Assembly: GCA_949127645.1 (NCBI GenBank)
Contig: CASBQM010000163.1
Span: forward strand, 1-5,968
Source: Synechococcales cyanobacterium PMM_0036
Lineage (GTDB): Bacteria; Cyanobacteriota; Cyanobacteriia; Elainellales; Elainellaceae
Reading direction: 5' to 3'
DNA length: 5,968 nt
Position numbers and translations under genes: made by a program. The first letter of the stretch is position 1. Each line of letters opens with the position of its first letter. Below the pieces are notes generated by a model. The model did no database searches. It was not told the origin of the DNA and saw nothing but the letters and a program-made list of their open reading frames with translations. Below are positions 1 through 4,807 of the stretch, in pieces.

Positions 1-381
1 CCTCTAGGACAATTCATTCTGAAATATCTGGAAGAACAAAGCATCAGCATGAATCGTCTGGCTGACCTGTCAGGTGTGCCGCAGCCTCGGCTGAGAGGGG
101 CTTGCTTTAAAGGCACTTGCCCCACCCCCGAAACCTTAAGAAAACTCGCCAGAGTGATGGGGAAACACCATTTAGAGCTTTATACCCTGGCCTACGAAGG
201 CAGAATCGAGCAGATTCCGGGAGATGCTGACGACAACTCGTTAGATATGCTAATGCGAGAGCTGTTTGAAACTGCCAGAGAGATGGGATTAGCCGTTCCC
301 AAAGTCCGACCCTCTAAAGCAAAAATCCGCAAAGCCCTTCTAGAACTGGGTTTTTGGATAGAGATCGATGAATCTGCCTGA
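1..381 (+). CDS. XRE-like helix-turn-helix protein, 5' end missing
   Basis: The frame is already open at base 1 and ends at TGA 379-381; the first in-frame ATG is at 49. The 16 codons before that ATG (…GQFILKYLEEQSIS) read as the first helix of an XRE/Cro-type HTH domain, continuing into MNRLADLSGVPQPRL and later TPETLRKLARVMG. This is the usual pattern of helix 1, turn, recognition helix and closing helix. I therefore infer that the true start lies left of the window and that the ATG at 49 is internal. About 126 residues are visible: HTH at roughly 1-70, then an acidic linker and a C-terminal helical segment rich in Lys/Arg (VRPSKAKIRKALLELGF) that I do not recognise. No catalytic motif or membrane segment is seen. 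The likely role is sequence-specific DNA binding with unknown targets. Confidence is good for the HTH and low for function. Confidence 0.72.
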   Translation, partial: PLGQFILKYLEEQSISMNRLADLSGVPQPRLRGACFKGTCPTPETLRKLARVMGKHHLELYTLAYEGRIEQIPGDADDNSLDMLMRELFETAREMGLAVPKVRPSKAKIRKALLELGFWIEIDESA

Positions 382-413
382 GGTTATACAAGCTTGCCGC
401 TGAGTCAAGCGCA

Positions 414-447
414 AAAGAAGGAGAGCGCGATCGCGCTCTCCTTCTTT
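414..447. terminator. Perfect 34-bp palindrome, probable bidirectional terminator
   Basis: The 17-nt arms pair without mismatch: 414-430 is the exact reverse complement of 431-447. The core is G/C-rich (gagagcgcga/tcgcgctctc) and the outer arms are A-rich on the left and T-rich on the right (aaaagaag/cttctttt on paired strands). It lies between the stop of the HTH gene (+) and the stop of cpcG (-), two convergent genes, so it fits an intrinsic terminator working in both directions. The U-tract is short and interrupted (cttctttctt), so efficiency is uncertain. The HIP1 octamer GCGATCGC forms the exact centre (427-434), which leaves almost no loop in the fully paired form. Confidence 0.7.
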
Positions 448-483
448 CTTCAAAAGCAAACCTACGCAAGCAAACTTACAAAT

Positions 484-1239
484 CTACTTTTTGCGGTAAG
501 GAACCGACTGCTCGATGTTGATATTCAGTGCCGAGATTCTCTGAGGCGGGTTGCTCCGAGGATTGATACTCCGCGCCATAGCAAGAAACTGATCGGGGCT
601 ACCCGCTCTGATTTGCTTCTCTTGAGGAACATAGCTGCGAACTGTGGTTTGCCAAATCACCTGTGGGAAGCCCAACTGAGCGCGATGGTATGCATCGTAG
701 CGGGGGGATTTGATGTTGAAAGGTAGCTCACCCTGCGATCGCCCAGGCAAAACCCGACGACGTTGGTAGGGCAGCATATCGTAGCCAAAAGCTTCAAGGT
801 ACTCGTCGCTATTCAGCAGTTGATCAACAAAACCCACAATGCCCTTAGTTGCCACGACAATCGACCAGGCAATCTTTTCACGTTCGCTGTAGACATCGCG
901 TCCTAGGACACGCTGCACGGTCTGTTCTACGAAACGGTAGTTGCTGTTGAGGTCATAGAAACTGCGCTTGTAGGTGTTGGAAAGCAGCAGACCGCGCACA
1001 AAATCACGGACTGTGATTTGACCGCTACGGAGCTGAGACTCCAAAAATTTCTCCCGATCAGCCGTAAAGGCATGAAAGAAGAACTGACGATAGGCTGCTT
1101 CGATCAGCGTATCTAGGTCTGAAGGAGAAAGCAGGTTCTCTGTAGAGTAGATCCTGGGCTGCTCATCCCCAGGTATTTCATAGCCCGCGACCCGCTGGTT
1201 CTGACTAGCAGGAGAATATTCTAAAAGAGGAATTGCCAC
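484..1239 (-). CDS. cpcG: Phycobilisome rod-core linker polypeptide CpcG
   Basis: This is a structural linker that joins phycocyanin rods to the allophycocyanin core of the phycobilisome, on the cytoplasmic face of the thylakoid. With the GTG start at 1239 the protein has 251 residues and begins MAIPLLEYSPASQNQRV, then GYEIPGDEQPRIYS. This is the family's signature N-terminus, and the length is normal for CpcG (about 230-280). The linker domain spans roughly residues 15-175 and contains AAYRQFFFHAF, SGQITVRDFVRGLL, NSNYRFVEQTVQRVLGR, REKIAWSIVVATKG and DMLPYQRRRVLPG. The tail continues SPRYDAYHRAQLGFPQVIWQ to SVPYRKK. A TTG nine bases upstream (1248) would add MIS, but GGGAG (1251-1255) would then sit only 2 nt before it. 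With GTG the spacing is 11 nt and the N-terminus is canonical. The gene is intact and monocistronic as seen here, ending toward the palindrome at 414-447. CpcG paralogues exist in many strains, and which one this is cannot be settled here. Confidence 0.95.
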   Translation of the reverse strand: MAIPLLEYSPASQNQRVAGYEIPGDEQPRIYSTENLLSPSDLDTLIEAAYRQFFFHAFTADREKFLESQLRSGQITVRDFVRGLLLSNTYKRSFYDLNSNYRFVEQTVQRVLGRDVYSEREKIAWSIVVATKGIVGFVDQLLNSDEYLEAFGYDMLPYQRRRVLPGRSQGELPFNIKSPRYDAYHRAQLGFPQVIWQTTVRSYVPQEKQIRAGSPDQFLAMARSINPRSNPPQRISALNINIEQSVPYRKK

Positions 1240-1441
1240 GCTTATCAATACTCCCTTTATCTTACGAAATCTTGCAAATTACCCATAACTATACGGGACA
1301 AGGGAACGCATTATTCGATATAGTCTGATGAAACTCACATAACTTAACAAGACGCTTATTTTTAGGACAGCCGAGGTAGCTCAAACGGCTGAAACGCACG
1401 TTCTATAAAGACCTATAGACTGCCGCCTTGTGCTATTGCTT
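1240..1441. other. Intergenic leader of cpcG with two small hairpins
   Basis: No gene is supported here. For cpcG (-), a possible -10 TATAGT lies at 1288-1293 on the minus strand, without a convincing -35. Two perfect inverted repeats are visible. The first is CAGCCG 1368-1373 with CGGCTG 1386-1391, enclosing a 12-nt loop. The second is TCTATA 1402-1407 with TATAGA 1414-1419, enclosing a 6-nt loop. They are 10 bp apart and lie upstream of cpcG and downstream of the dehydrogenase. They could be leader RNA structure, a weak terminator for the dehydrogenase transcript, or chance. No T-tract follows either one. Confidence 0.35.
1251..1255 (-). promoter_or_regulatory. Ribosome binding site deciding the cpcG start
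   Basis: On the minus strand the bases read GGGAG. It lies 11 nt before GTG 1239 and 2 nt before TTG 1248. The first spacing is usable for initiation and the second is not, so the site favours the GTG start that yields the canonical MAIPLLEY N-terminus. Confidence 0.55.
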
Positions 1442-1546
1442 GTTTTAGGCAGACAAGTTTTAGGCAGACAAGTTTTAGGCAGACAAGTTTTAGGCAGACA
1501 AGTTTTAGACAATCAAATTCTAGGTAGCCAGGTTTTAGGCAGTTAA
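1442..1546. repeat. Tandem array of seven 15-bp units
   Basis: The unit is GTTTTAGGCAGACAA on the plus strand. Four consecutive copies are identical (1442-1456, 1457-1471, 1472-1486, 1487-1501). Three degenerate copies follow in exact 15-bp phase: 1502-1516 with 3 changes, 1517-1531 with 5 and 1532-1546 with 2. The last unit contains the TAA stop (1543-1545, minus strand) of the dehydrogenase gene, so the array touches that gene's 3' end and lies in its 3' untranslated RNA. The unit has no internal palindrome and no unique spacers, so it is not CRISPR. A minus-strand frame through it encodes repeated CLKLV pentapeptides, but the frame is out of register with the dehydrogenase and has no independent support as a gene. 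Confidence 0.95.
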
Positions 1547-2409
1547 AGAAAAAGTTGAGCAATCCCTGAAATGTTGTCATCGCCATAGCCTTGGGCGATC
1601 GCCTCCTGATAGAGGTCACGAATGGCGGTAGAGACGGGCGTTAAAGCACCAGAAGCCTGTCCGGCTTGAATCACATACCGCAAATCTTTTTCGACTAGCT
1701 CGATCGGAAACAGGGGTGTATGCTGATTCGTCACCATTAAAGCCCCTGCTCCCTTTGCCGCTGGACTAATGATGGGCAGCTCACCCAAACACTCCATTGC
1801 TTTTTGACTAGCTATGCCGCTCCTAGTGAGTACCCCGAGAACTTCTGCTAAAGCTGCAACTTGAATGCCCAACAGAGCATTGACTGCAAGTTTCATCGTC
1901 ATGCCCTGACCGATTGAGCCAATATGATGGACGGTTGCAGCGCCTGCAGCTAACAGAATAGGCTGTACTTGTGCCAAAACTTCCGCCTCACCCCCCACCA
2001 GATAAATCAGTTTCCCGGCTTCTGCTTGCGGACGAGAGCCAACTACTGGAGCATCGAGAAAGGCGGCTCCAAGACTCCCAATCTTTGCTGCTAGCTCTCT
2101 TGTCCAATTCACAGTTAATGTACTGGATTCAATGGCGATCGCATCGTTGCCTAAGCCCAGAACTGCCCCTGTTTCCGGGTCGAGCCAGACACTTCGAGAG
2201 GCATCATCATTTGTAACAATGCTGATCACAACGTTAGCTTGCTCGGCAGCCTCTCTAGGTGTTGCGGCATAGACAGCCCCCTGACTCAGCAGGGGCTTTA
2301 CCTTATCTGCCGTTCGGTTATGCACGACAACTTGATATTCAGCCTGAAGCAAGTTCTGCACCATGCGAGATCCCATTGCCCCGACTCCTAAAACTGCAAT
2401 TCGTTTCAT
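1543..2409 (-). CDS. NAD(P)-dependent beta-hydroxyacid dehydrogenase (HIBADH/glyoxylate reductase family)
   Basis: This 288-residue protein has the normal family length and all hallmark motifs. The Rossmann dinucleotide motif GVGAMG is at residues 8-13. HNRT (30-33) follows the second beta strand, and an Arg at this position is typical of NADP(H) users such as glyoxylate/succinic-semialdehyde reductases (inference). The substrate-loop region DAPVVGSRPQAEAG spans 119-132, and the catalytic Lys173 with Asn177 lies in GQGMTMKLAVN. The C-terminal all-helical domain ends GDDNISGIAQLFL. The expected reaction is reversible oxidation of a short beta-hydroxyacid or reduction of its aldehyde/keto form in the cytoplasm; the substrate cannot be read from sequence. 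The ATG start is supported by AAGGAAGG at 2417-2424 (minus strand) with 7 nt spacing. It is divergent from the LysR gene, its probable regulator. Its stop codon lies inside the 15-bp repeat array. Confidence 0.9.
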   Translation of the reverse strand: MKRIAVLGVGAMGSRMVQNLLQAEYQVVVHNRTADKVKPLLSQGAVYAATPREAAEQANVVISIVTNDDASRSVWLDPETGAVLGLGNDAIAIESSTLTVNWTRELAAKIGSLGAAFLDAPVVGSRPQAEAGKLIYLVGGEAEVLAQVQPILLAAGAATVHHIGSIGQGMTMKLAVNALLGIQVAALAEVLGVLTRSGIASQKAMECLGELPIISPAAKGAGALMVTNQHTPLFPIELVEKDLRYVIQAGQASGALTPVSTAIRDLYQEAIAQGYGDDNISGIAQLFL

Positions 2410-2603
2410 GATCTTGCCTTCCTTATAGACTCGTGAGCCTGTACATTACCCGAACTCTAACAAAACTATAGCTATTGTAAAAAAGCAGTAAATACAAGTT
2501 TATGAACAGCTTTCATGCATTTTTTACATTAATTTCTATCTATTAGTGCGATCGTCTCTTCAAAAGAATATTGCCTCTGTAGATTAGTGCTTACAATACA
2601 GCA
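2410..2603. promoter_or_regulatory. Divergent promoter region, dehydrogenase (-) / LysR regulator (+)
   Basis: This 194-bp A/T-rich region lies between two divergent genes. For the dehydrogenase (-), AAGGAAGG at 2417-2424 is a strong ribosome binding site. A candidate promoter is TTTACT (2487-2492) with 16 bp to TATAGT (2465-2470), both on the minus strand. For lysR (+), TTGCCT (2571-2576), 15 bp, then TACAAT (2592-2597) ends 6 bp before the ATG, and no Shine-Dalgarno sequence is seen. An interrupted dyad TTGTA (2475-2479) / TACAA (2493-2497) overlaps the dehydrogenase promoter elements and could be a regulator site, although its spacing is not the textbook LysR T-N11-A box. All promoter calls are by eye. 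Confidence 0.4.
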
Positions 2604-3500
2604 ATGGACTTATCAGTGCTGCAACTCTTTGTAGAGGTCATGAATCAAGGCAGTTTTGCTGCTGTTGCCCGCGATCGCAACCTCGATCCCTCTTCAGTTT
2701 CACGGGCGATTAGCAGTTTAGAAGCCGAGCTGGGTATCAGGTTATTTCAACGAACGACTCGCCAACTGTCGCCCACCGAGGCAGGCACGATTTATTTTGA
2801 ACGCATCGAGCCACTCATTGAAGAGATGCAGCAAGCCATTGACGTAGCCACAGATGCTTCTGGTCTGCCCAAGGGAACACTCCGCGTGACGGCTTCTGTT
2901 TCTTTTGGACACAAGTGCATCGTGCCGTTATTGCCTCAATTTGAGTCGCTGTATCCCGATCTGACGATCGATTTACTGCTAACCGATGCCGTTGTCGATT
3001 TGTTTGCTGAGAGAATGGATGTAGCAATTCGGCTGGGGCTGCTTGCAGACTCGACTCTGATTGCTCAACAGCTCATGCGAACGCACTATTCGGTTTGTGC
3101 CAGCCCTGAGTATCTAAGACGATTGCCACCGCTAAAAAAACCAGAGGATATAGAATCCCATAGCTGTCTGCTTTTCCCGCTGCCGGGATTTCGCTCAAAA
3201 TGGATATTTAAAGATCGCCAAAGAGAACTAAGCGAAGTTTCGGTCTCCGGACGAACGATGATTTCTAGCGCGATCGCCCTTCAGCACTGTGCAATTGCCG
3301 GGATGGGTTTGGCACTGCTTCCTAATTGGTTGATTGAGGAAGATCTACGAATTGGGGCTCTTATCGATGTATTCCCAGATTACGATGTGACGGCAACGGA
3401 TTTCAGCACCGCCGCTTGGCTGGTCTATCCTTCTCGTGCCTATGTTCCCCTCAAAGTTCGAGCCTTTATTGACTTCCTTAAGAACTCTATTTCAGGCTGA
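2604..3500 (+). CDS. LysR-family transcriptional regulator
   Basis: At 298 residues this is a typical LysR length. The N-terminal winged HTH covers residues 1-60: MDLSVLQLFVEVMNQGSFAA, then VARDRNLDPSSVSRAISSLE, AELGIRLFQRTTRQLSPTEAG. A linker helix follows (about 61-88). The periplasmic-binding-protein-like effector domain runs from about 90 to 295, with GTLRVTASVSFG, RMDVAIRLG, CASPEYL and AGMGLALLPNWL all at the expected places. Such proteins bind DNA as dimers or tetramers and respond to a small metabolite; in divergent pairs they commonly control the neighbour, here the hydroxyacid dehydrogenase (inference). The ATG at 2604 has no visible ribosome binding site. A later start would remove the first HTH helix, so this start is kept. 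The stop lies 11 bp from the stop of the converging HExxH gene. Confidence 0.93.
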   Translation: MDLSVLQLFVEVMNQGSFAAVARDRNLDPSSVSRAISSLEAELGIRLFQRTTRQLSPTEAGTIYFERIEPLIEEMQQAIDVATDASGLPKGTLRVTASVSFGHKCIVPLLPQFESLYPDLTIDLLLTDAVVDLFAERMDVAIRLGLLADSTLIAQQLMRTHYSVCASPEYLRRLPPLKKPEDIESHSCLLFPLPGFRSKWIFKDRQRELSEVSVSGRTMISSAIALQHCAIAGMGLALLPNWLIEEDLRIGALIDVFPDYDVTATDFSTAAWLVYPSRAYVPLKVRAFIDFLKNSISG

Positions 3501-3511
3501 CTGAACGTAGC

Positions 3512-4081
3512 TCAGATTCCGCACCAAAATGCGAGTGGATCTTTAGTAGGTGGGCAGTAAGGATACAAACGCAGGTAGTCTGCCATACTCGATTGCTCCC
3601 CCCATTGCTCAGGAGGCGGAGCAATTCCCAAGCCCAGACATAGGTGAGAGAGCGATCGCGCAAACTGAGGGTGGTGCCCCGGAGAACCCGCATGGGCATG
3701 GGCATATTCATGAGCAACTAACAGCGGCCAGTCTTGCGGCTGCACACGCCCCACGTCAACTAGCAGCGTAATGGGATGAGTCTGAAAATTGCAGATTCCA
3801 TCTACTCCAAAAGCATGAGCCAGAGGAGCCGAGAAGATTTGAGTGACAGGCTGCTCCCAAGAATGGAAGCAGTCTTGGCAAGCCTGAAGATAGACCTCAA
3901 GCTGTAGATTCACTGCATCAATGTGTTCACCAATCCAGGTGCAAACAGAAACGCGATGATTTAGATCGTGCATCACGTTGATCATCTCAGGCTCTAGCGC
4001 CAAACCGCGCACTCCATACAGATAATCTAGCCCGCGAGTAAACGGGTCGGCGCTAGTGGTGACAATCAGCCTATGTGTCAA
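3512..4081 (-). CDS. Uncharacterised protein with HExxH zinc-protease-like motif
   Basis: I do not recognise a named family for this 189-residue protein. The clear feature is VAHEYAHAHAGSPGHHPQF: H124-E125-x-x-H128 with a possible third ligand at H136 or H137. The layout resembles SprT-type and other small zincin-like proteins (HExxH, then a GH-x-x-F element). A hydrophobic strand ITLLVDVGRV (104-113) precedes the motif, as expected for an active-site edge strand. Cysteines at 47, 68, 71, 97, 148, 175 and 187 are numerous. No signal peptide or membrane segment is evident, so it is probably cytoplasmic. The start is TTG at 4081; an in-frame TGA at 4109-4111 blocks extension, no ATG lies in between, and the next Met is residue 33. 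It begins 43 bp after the lyase gene on the same strand, so cotranscription is likely. Whether it is an active peptidase is unknown. Confidence 0.75.
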   Translation of the reverse strand: MTHRLIVTTSADPFTRGLDYLYGVRGLALEPEMINVMHDLNHRVSVCTWIGEHIDAVNLQLEVYLQACQDCFHSWEQPVTQIFSAPLAHAFGVDGICNFQTHPITLLVDVGRVQPQDWPLLVAHEYAHAHAGSPGHHPQFARSLSHLCLGLGIAPPPEQWGEQSSMADYLRLYPYCPPTKDPLAFWCGI

Positions 4082-4108
4082 GTTATTTACCCGATCGCCT
4101 ATTCTCGC

Positions 4109-4140
4109 TCAGCCGCCAAACAAATCAACCACCAAACAAA
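4109..4140 (-). repeat. 16-bp tandem duplication across the lyase stop codon
   Basis: On the minus strand the bases read TTTGTTTGGTGGTTGA (4140-4125) followed directly by TTTGTTTGGCGGCTGA (4124-4109), with 14 of 16 positions identical. The first copy encodes the last residues and TGA stop of the lyase. The second lies just outside and supplies a second TGA in another frame. It looks like a local duplication of the gene's 3' end and is of no known function. Confidence 0.7.
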
Positions 4141-4718
4141 GAAAAATACTTTGCAGGTTCAGCGGCTTCGTTCACGCTAGAAGCGTCTTCTGAAGCCTCT
4201 GCCACTCGAAACTCGGTGCAAAACGTGGCAGTGCTGAAGCCACCAAACCGCTTGACGGTGCTGGTTCGCATCCGCAGACTGGGGCTAGGAAACCAAAATC
4301 GCTCTACCGAACTCATCGTTTCGTAATCTGTGGTCAGGACTAAGCCATCTTCCTCATCCATATGGTAATGCCCTGCAACAGGGACAATCTCGGCATAGCC
4401 ACGTTCACGCAGCATAGTGCCCTGCCGAGGCTGAGTCGGGTCAGGAATTAGGGCAAACACTGTCGTACCCTCATGGTTCTCATCCGCTTTGTCCCAGCCC
4501 ATAGAACCCTGCCAGGAGACAAATGCTCCACCGATCGCTAATTGAGGGTCAACCTCATGGAGCTGACAAATCTCAACCACTTGAGGATGATCGGCAGGTA
4601 GCGCCTCAACCCGAATCTCGGATTCTCCGGCTTCAGATCGTCTAAAAGCAAGGTGATGAGTGGTTCGCTGCGATCGCCACTTACCCGTACTGAGCTGAAA
4701 GAACTCCATTACATCCAT
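4125..4718 (-). CDS. cpcS: Phycobiliprotein bilin lyase, CpcS/CpeS family
   Basis: S-type lyases attach a linear tetrapyrrole to the conserved Cys-82-type site of phycobiliprotein subunits, using a lipocalin-like beta barrel. The 197-residue protein shows the family pattern from end to end: MEFFQLSTGKWRSQRTTHHL (4-23), SWQGSMGWD (68-76), HEGTTVFALIPD (82-93), LRERGYAEIVPVAGHY (103-118), DYETMSSVERFWF (131-143), RMRTSTVKRFGGFSTATFC (149-167). The text favours the CpcS clade, which in some strains works with a CpcU partner not seen here. A CpeS role cannot be excluded given the neighbouring phycoerythrin-like remnant. ATG at 4718 is chosen; ATG at 4709 is an alternative that starts exactly at MEFFQ. 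No strong ribosome binding site precedes either. The last 25 or so residues (EASEDASSVNEAAEPAKYFSLFGG region) are a low-complexity tail beyond the barrel. The gene is divergent from the pseudogene and probably cotranscribed with the HExxH gene. Confidence 0.92.
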   Translation of the reverse strand: MDVMEFFQLSTGKWRSQRTTHHLAFRRSEAGESEIRVEALPADHPQVVEICQLHEVDPQLAIGGAFVSWQGSMGWDKADENHEGTTVFALIPDPTQPRQGTMLRERGYAEIVPVAGHYHMDEEDGLVLTTDYETMSSVERFWFPSPSLRMRTSTVKRFGGFSTATFCTEFRVAEASEDASSVNEAAEPAKYFSLFGG

Positions 4719-4749
4719 ATCAAACTTGGCTCTAAATGACAGTATCTCT

Positions 4750-4786
4750 ATTGTGACGCTATTGTGATTGTGACGCTATTGTGACG
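4750..4786. repeat. 11-bp direct repeats with TGTGA core between divergent loci
   Basis: The unit ATTGTGACGCT occurs complete at 4750-4760 and 4767-4777, with partial copies ATTGTG (4761-4766) and ATTGTGACG (4778-4786). TGTGA starts at 4752, 4763, 4769 and 4780, at steps of 11, 6 and 11 bp. The cluster lies 32-68 bp upstream of the lyase ATG and just upstream of the pseudogene start. Helically phased direct repeats of about 11 bp are typical operators of OmpR/PhoB-type response regulators, and TGTGA is also a CRP half-site. Either role is inference. A weak promoter toward the pseudogene, TTGTGA (4768-4773) with 18 bp to TGTTAT (4792-4797), would use one repeat as its -35. Confidence 0.6.
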
Positions 4787-4807
4787 TTAACTGTTATGTC
4801 TGGGATT

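Noticed and set aside
394..726. Plus-strand open frame after the HTH gene
   Set aside because: It runs through the terminator palindrome and antisense to the well-supported cpcG gene, and has no recognisable protein features.
1371..1440. tRNA gene (gaggtagctcaaacggct looks like a D-arm)
   Set aside because: No acceptor-stem pairing, no T-arm GTTCRA sequence and no proper anticodon arm could be placed.
1442..1546. CRISPR array
   Set aside because: Units are directly adjacent at 15 bp with no spacers and no dyad symmetry, and no cas gene is present.
1413..1619. Minus-strand open frame encoding repeated CLKLV pentapeptides
   Set aside because: It is produced by the 15-bp repeat array being a multiple of three, overlaps the dehydrogenase C-terminus in another frame and has no supported start.
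3550..3771. Plus-strand open frame
   Set aside because: It is antisense to the HExxH gene, and the apparent protein is the shadow of that gene's motif region.
4076..4081. TTGACA as a -35 promoter element on the minus strand
   Set aside because: It coincides with the TTG start codon and second codon of the HExxH gene, and no matching -10 lies at the right distance before another gene.
4075..4326. Plus-strand open frame at the end of the lyase gene
   Set aside because: It lies antisense to the conserved C-terminal half of the lyase and across the 16-bp duplication, with no family resemblance.
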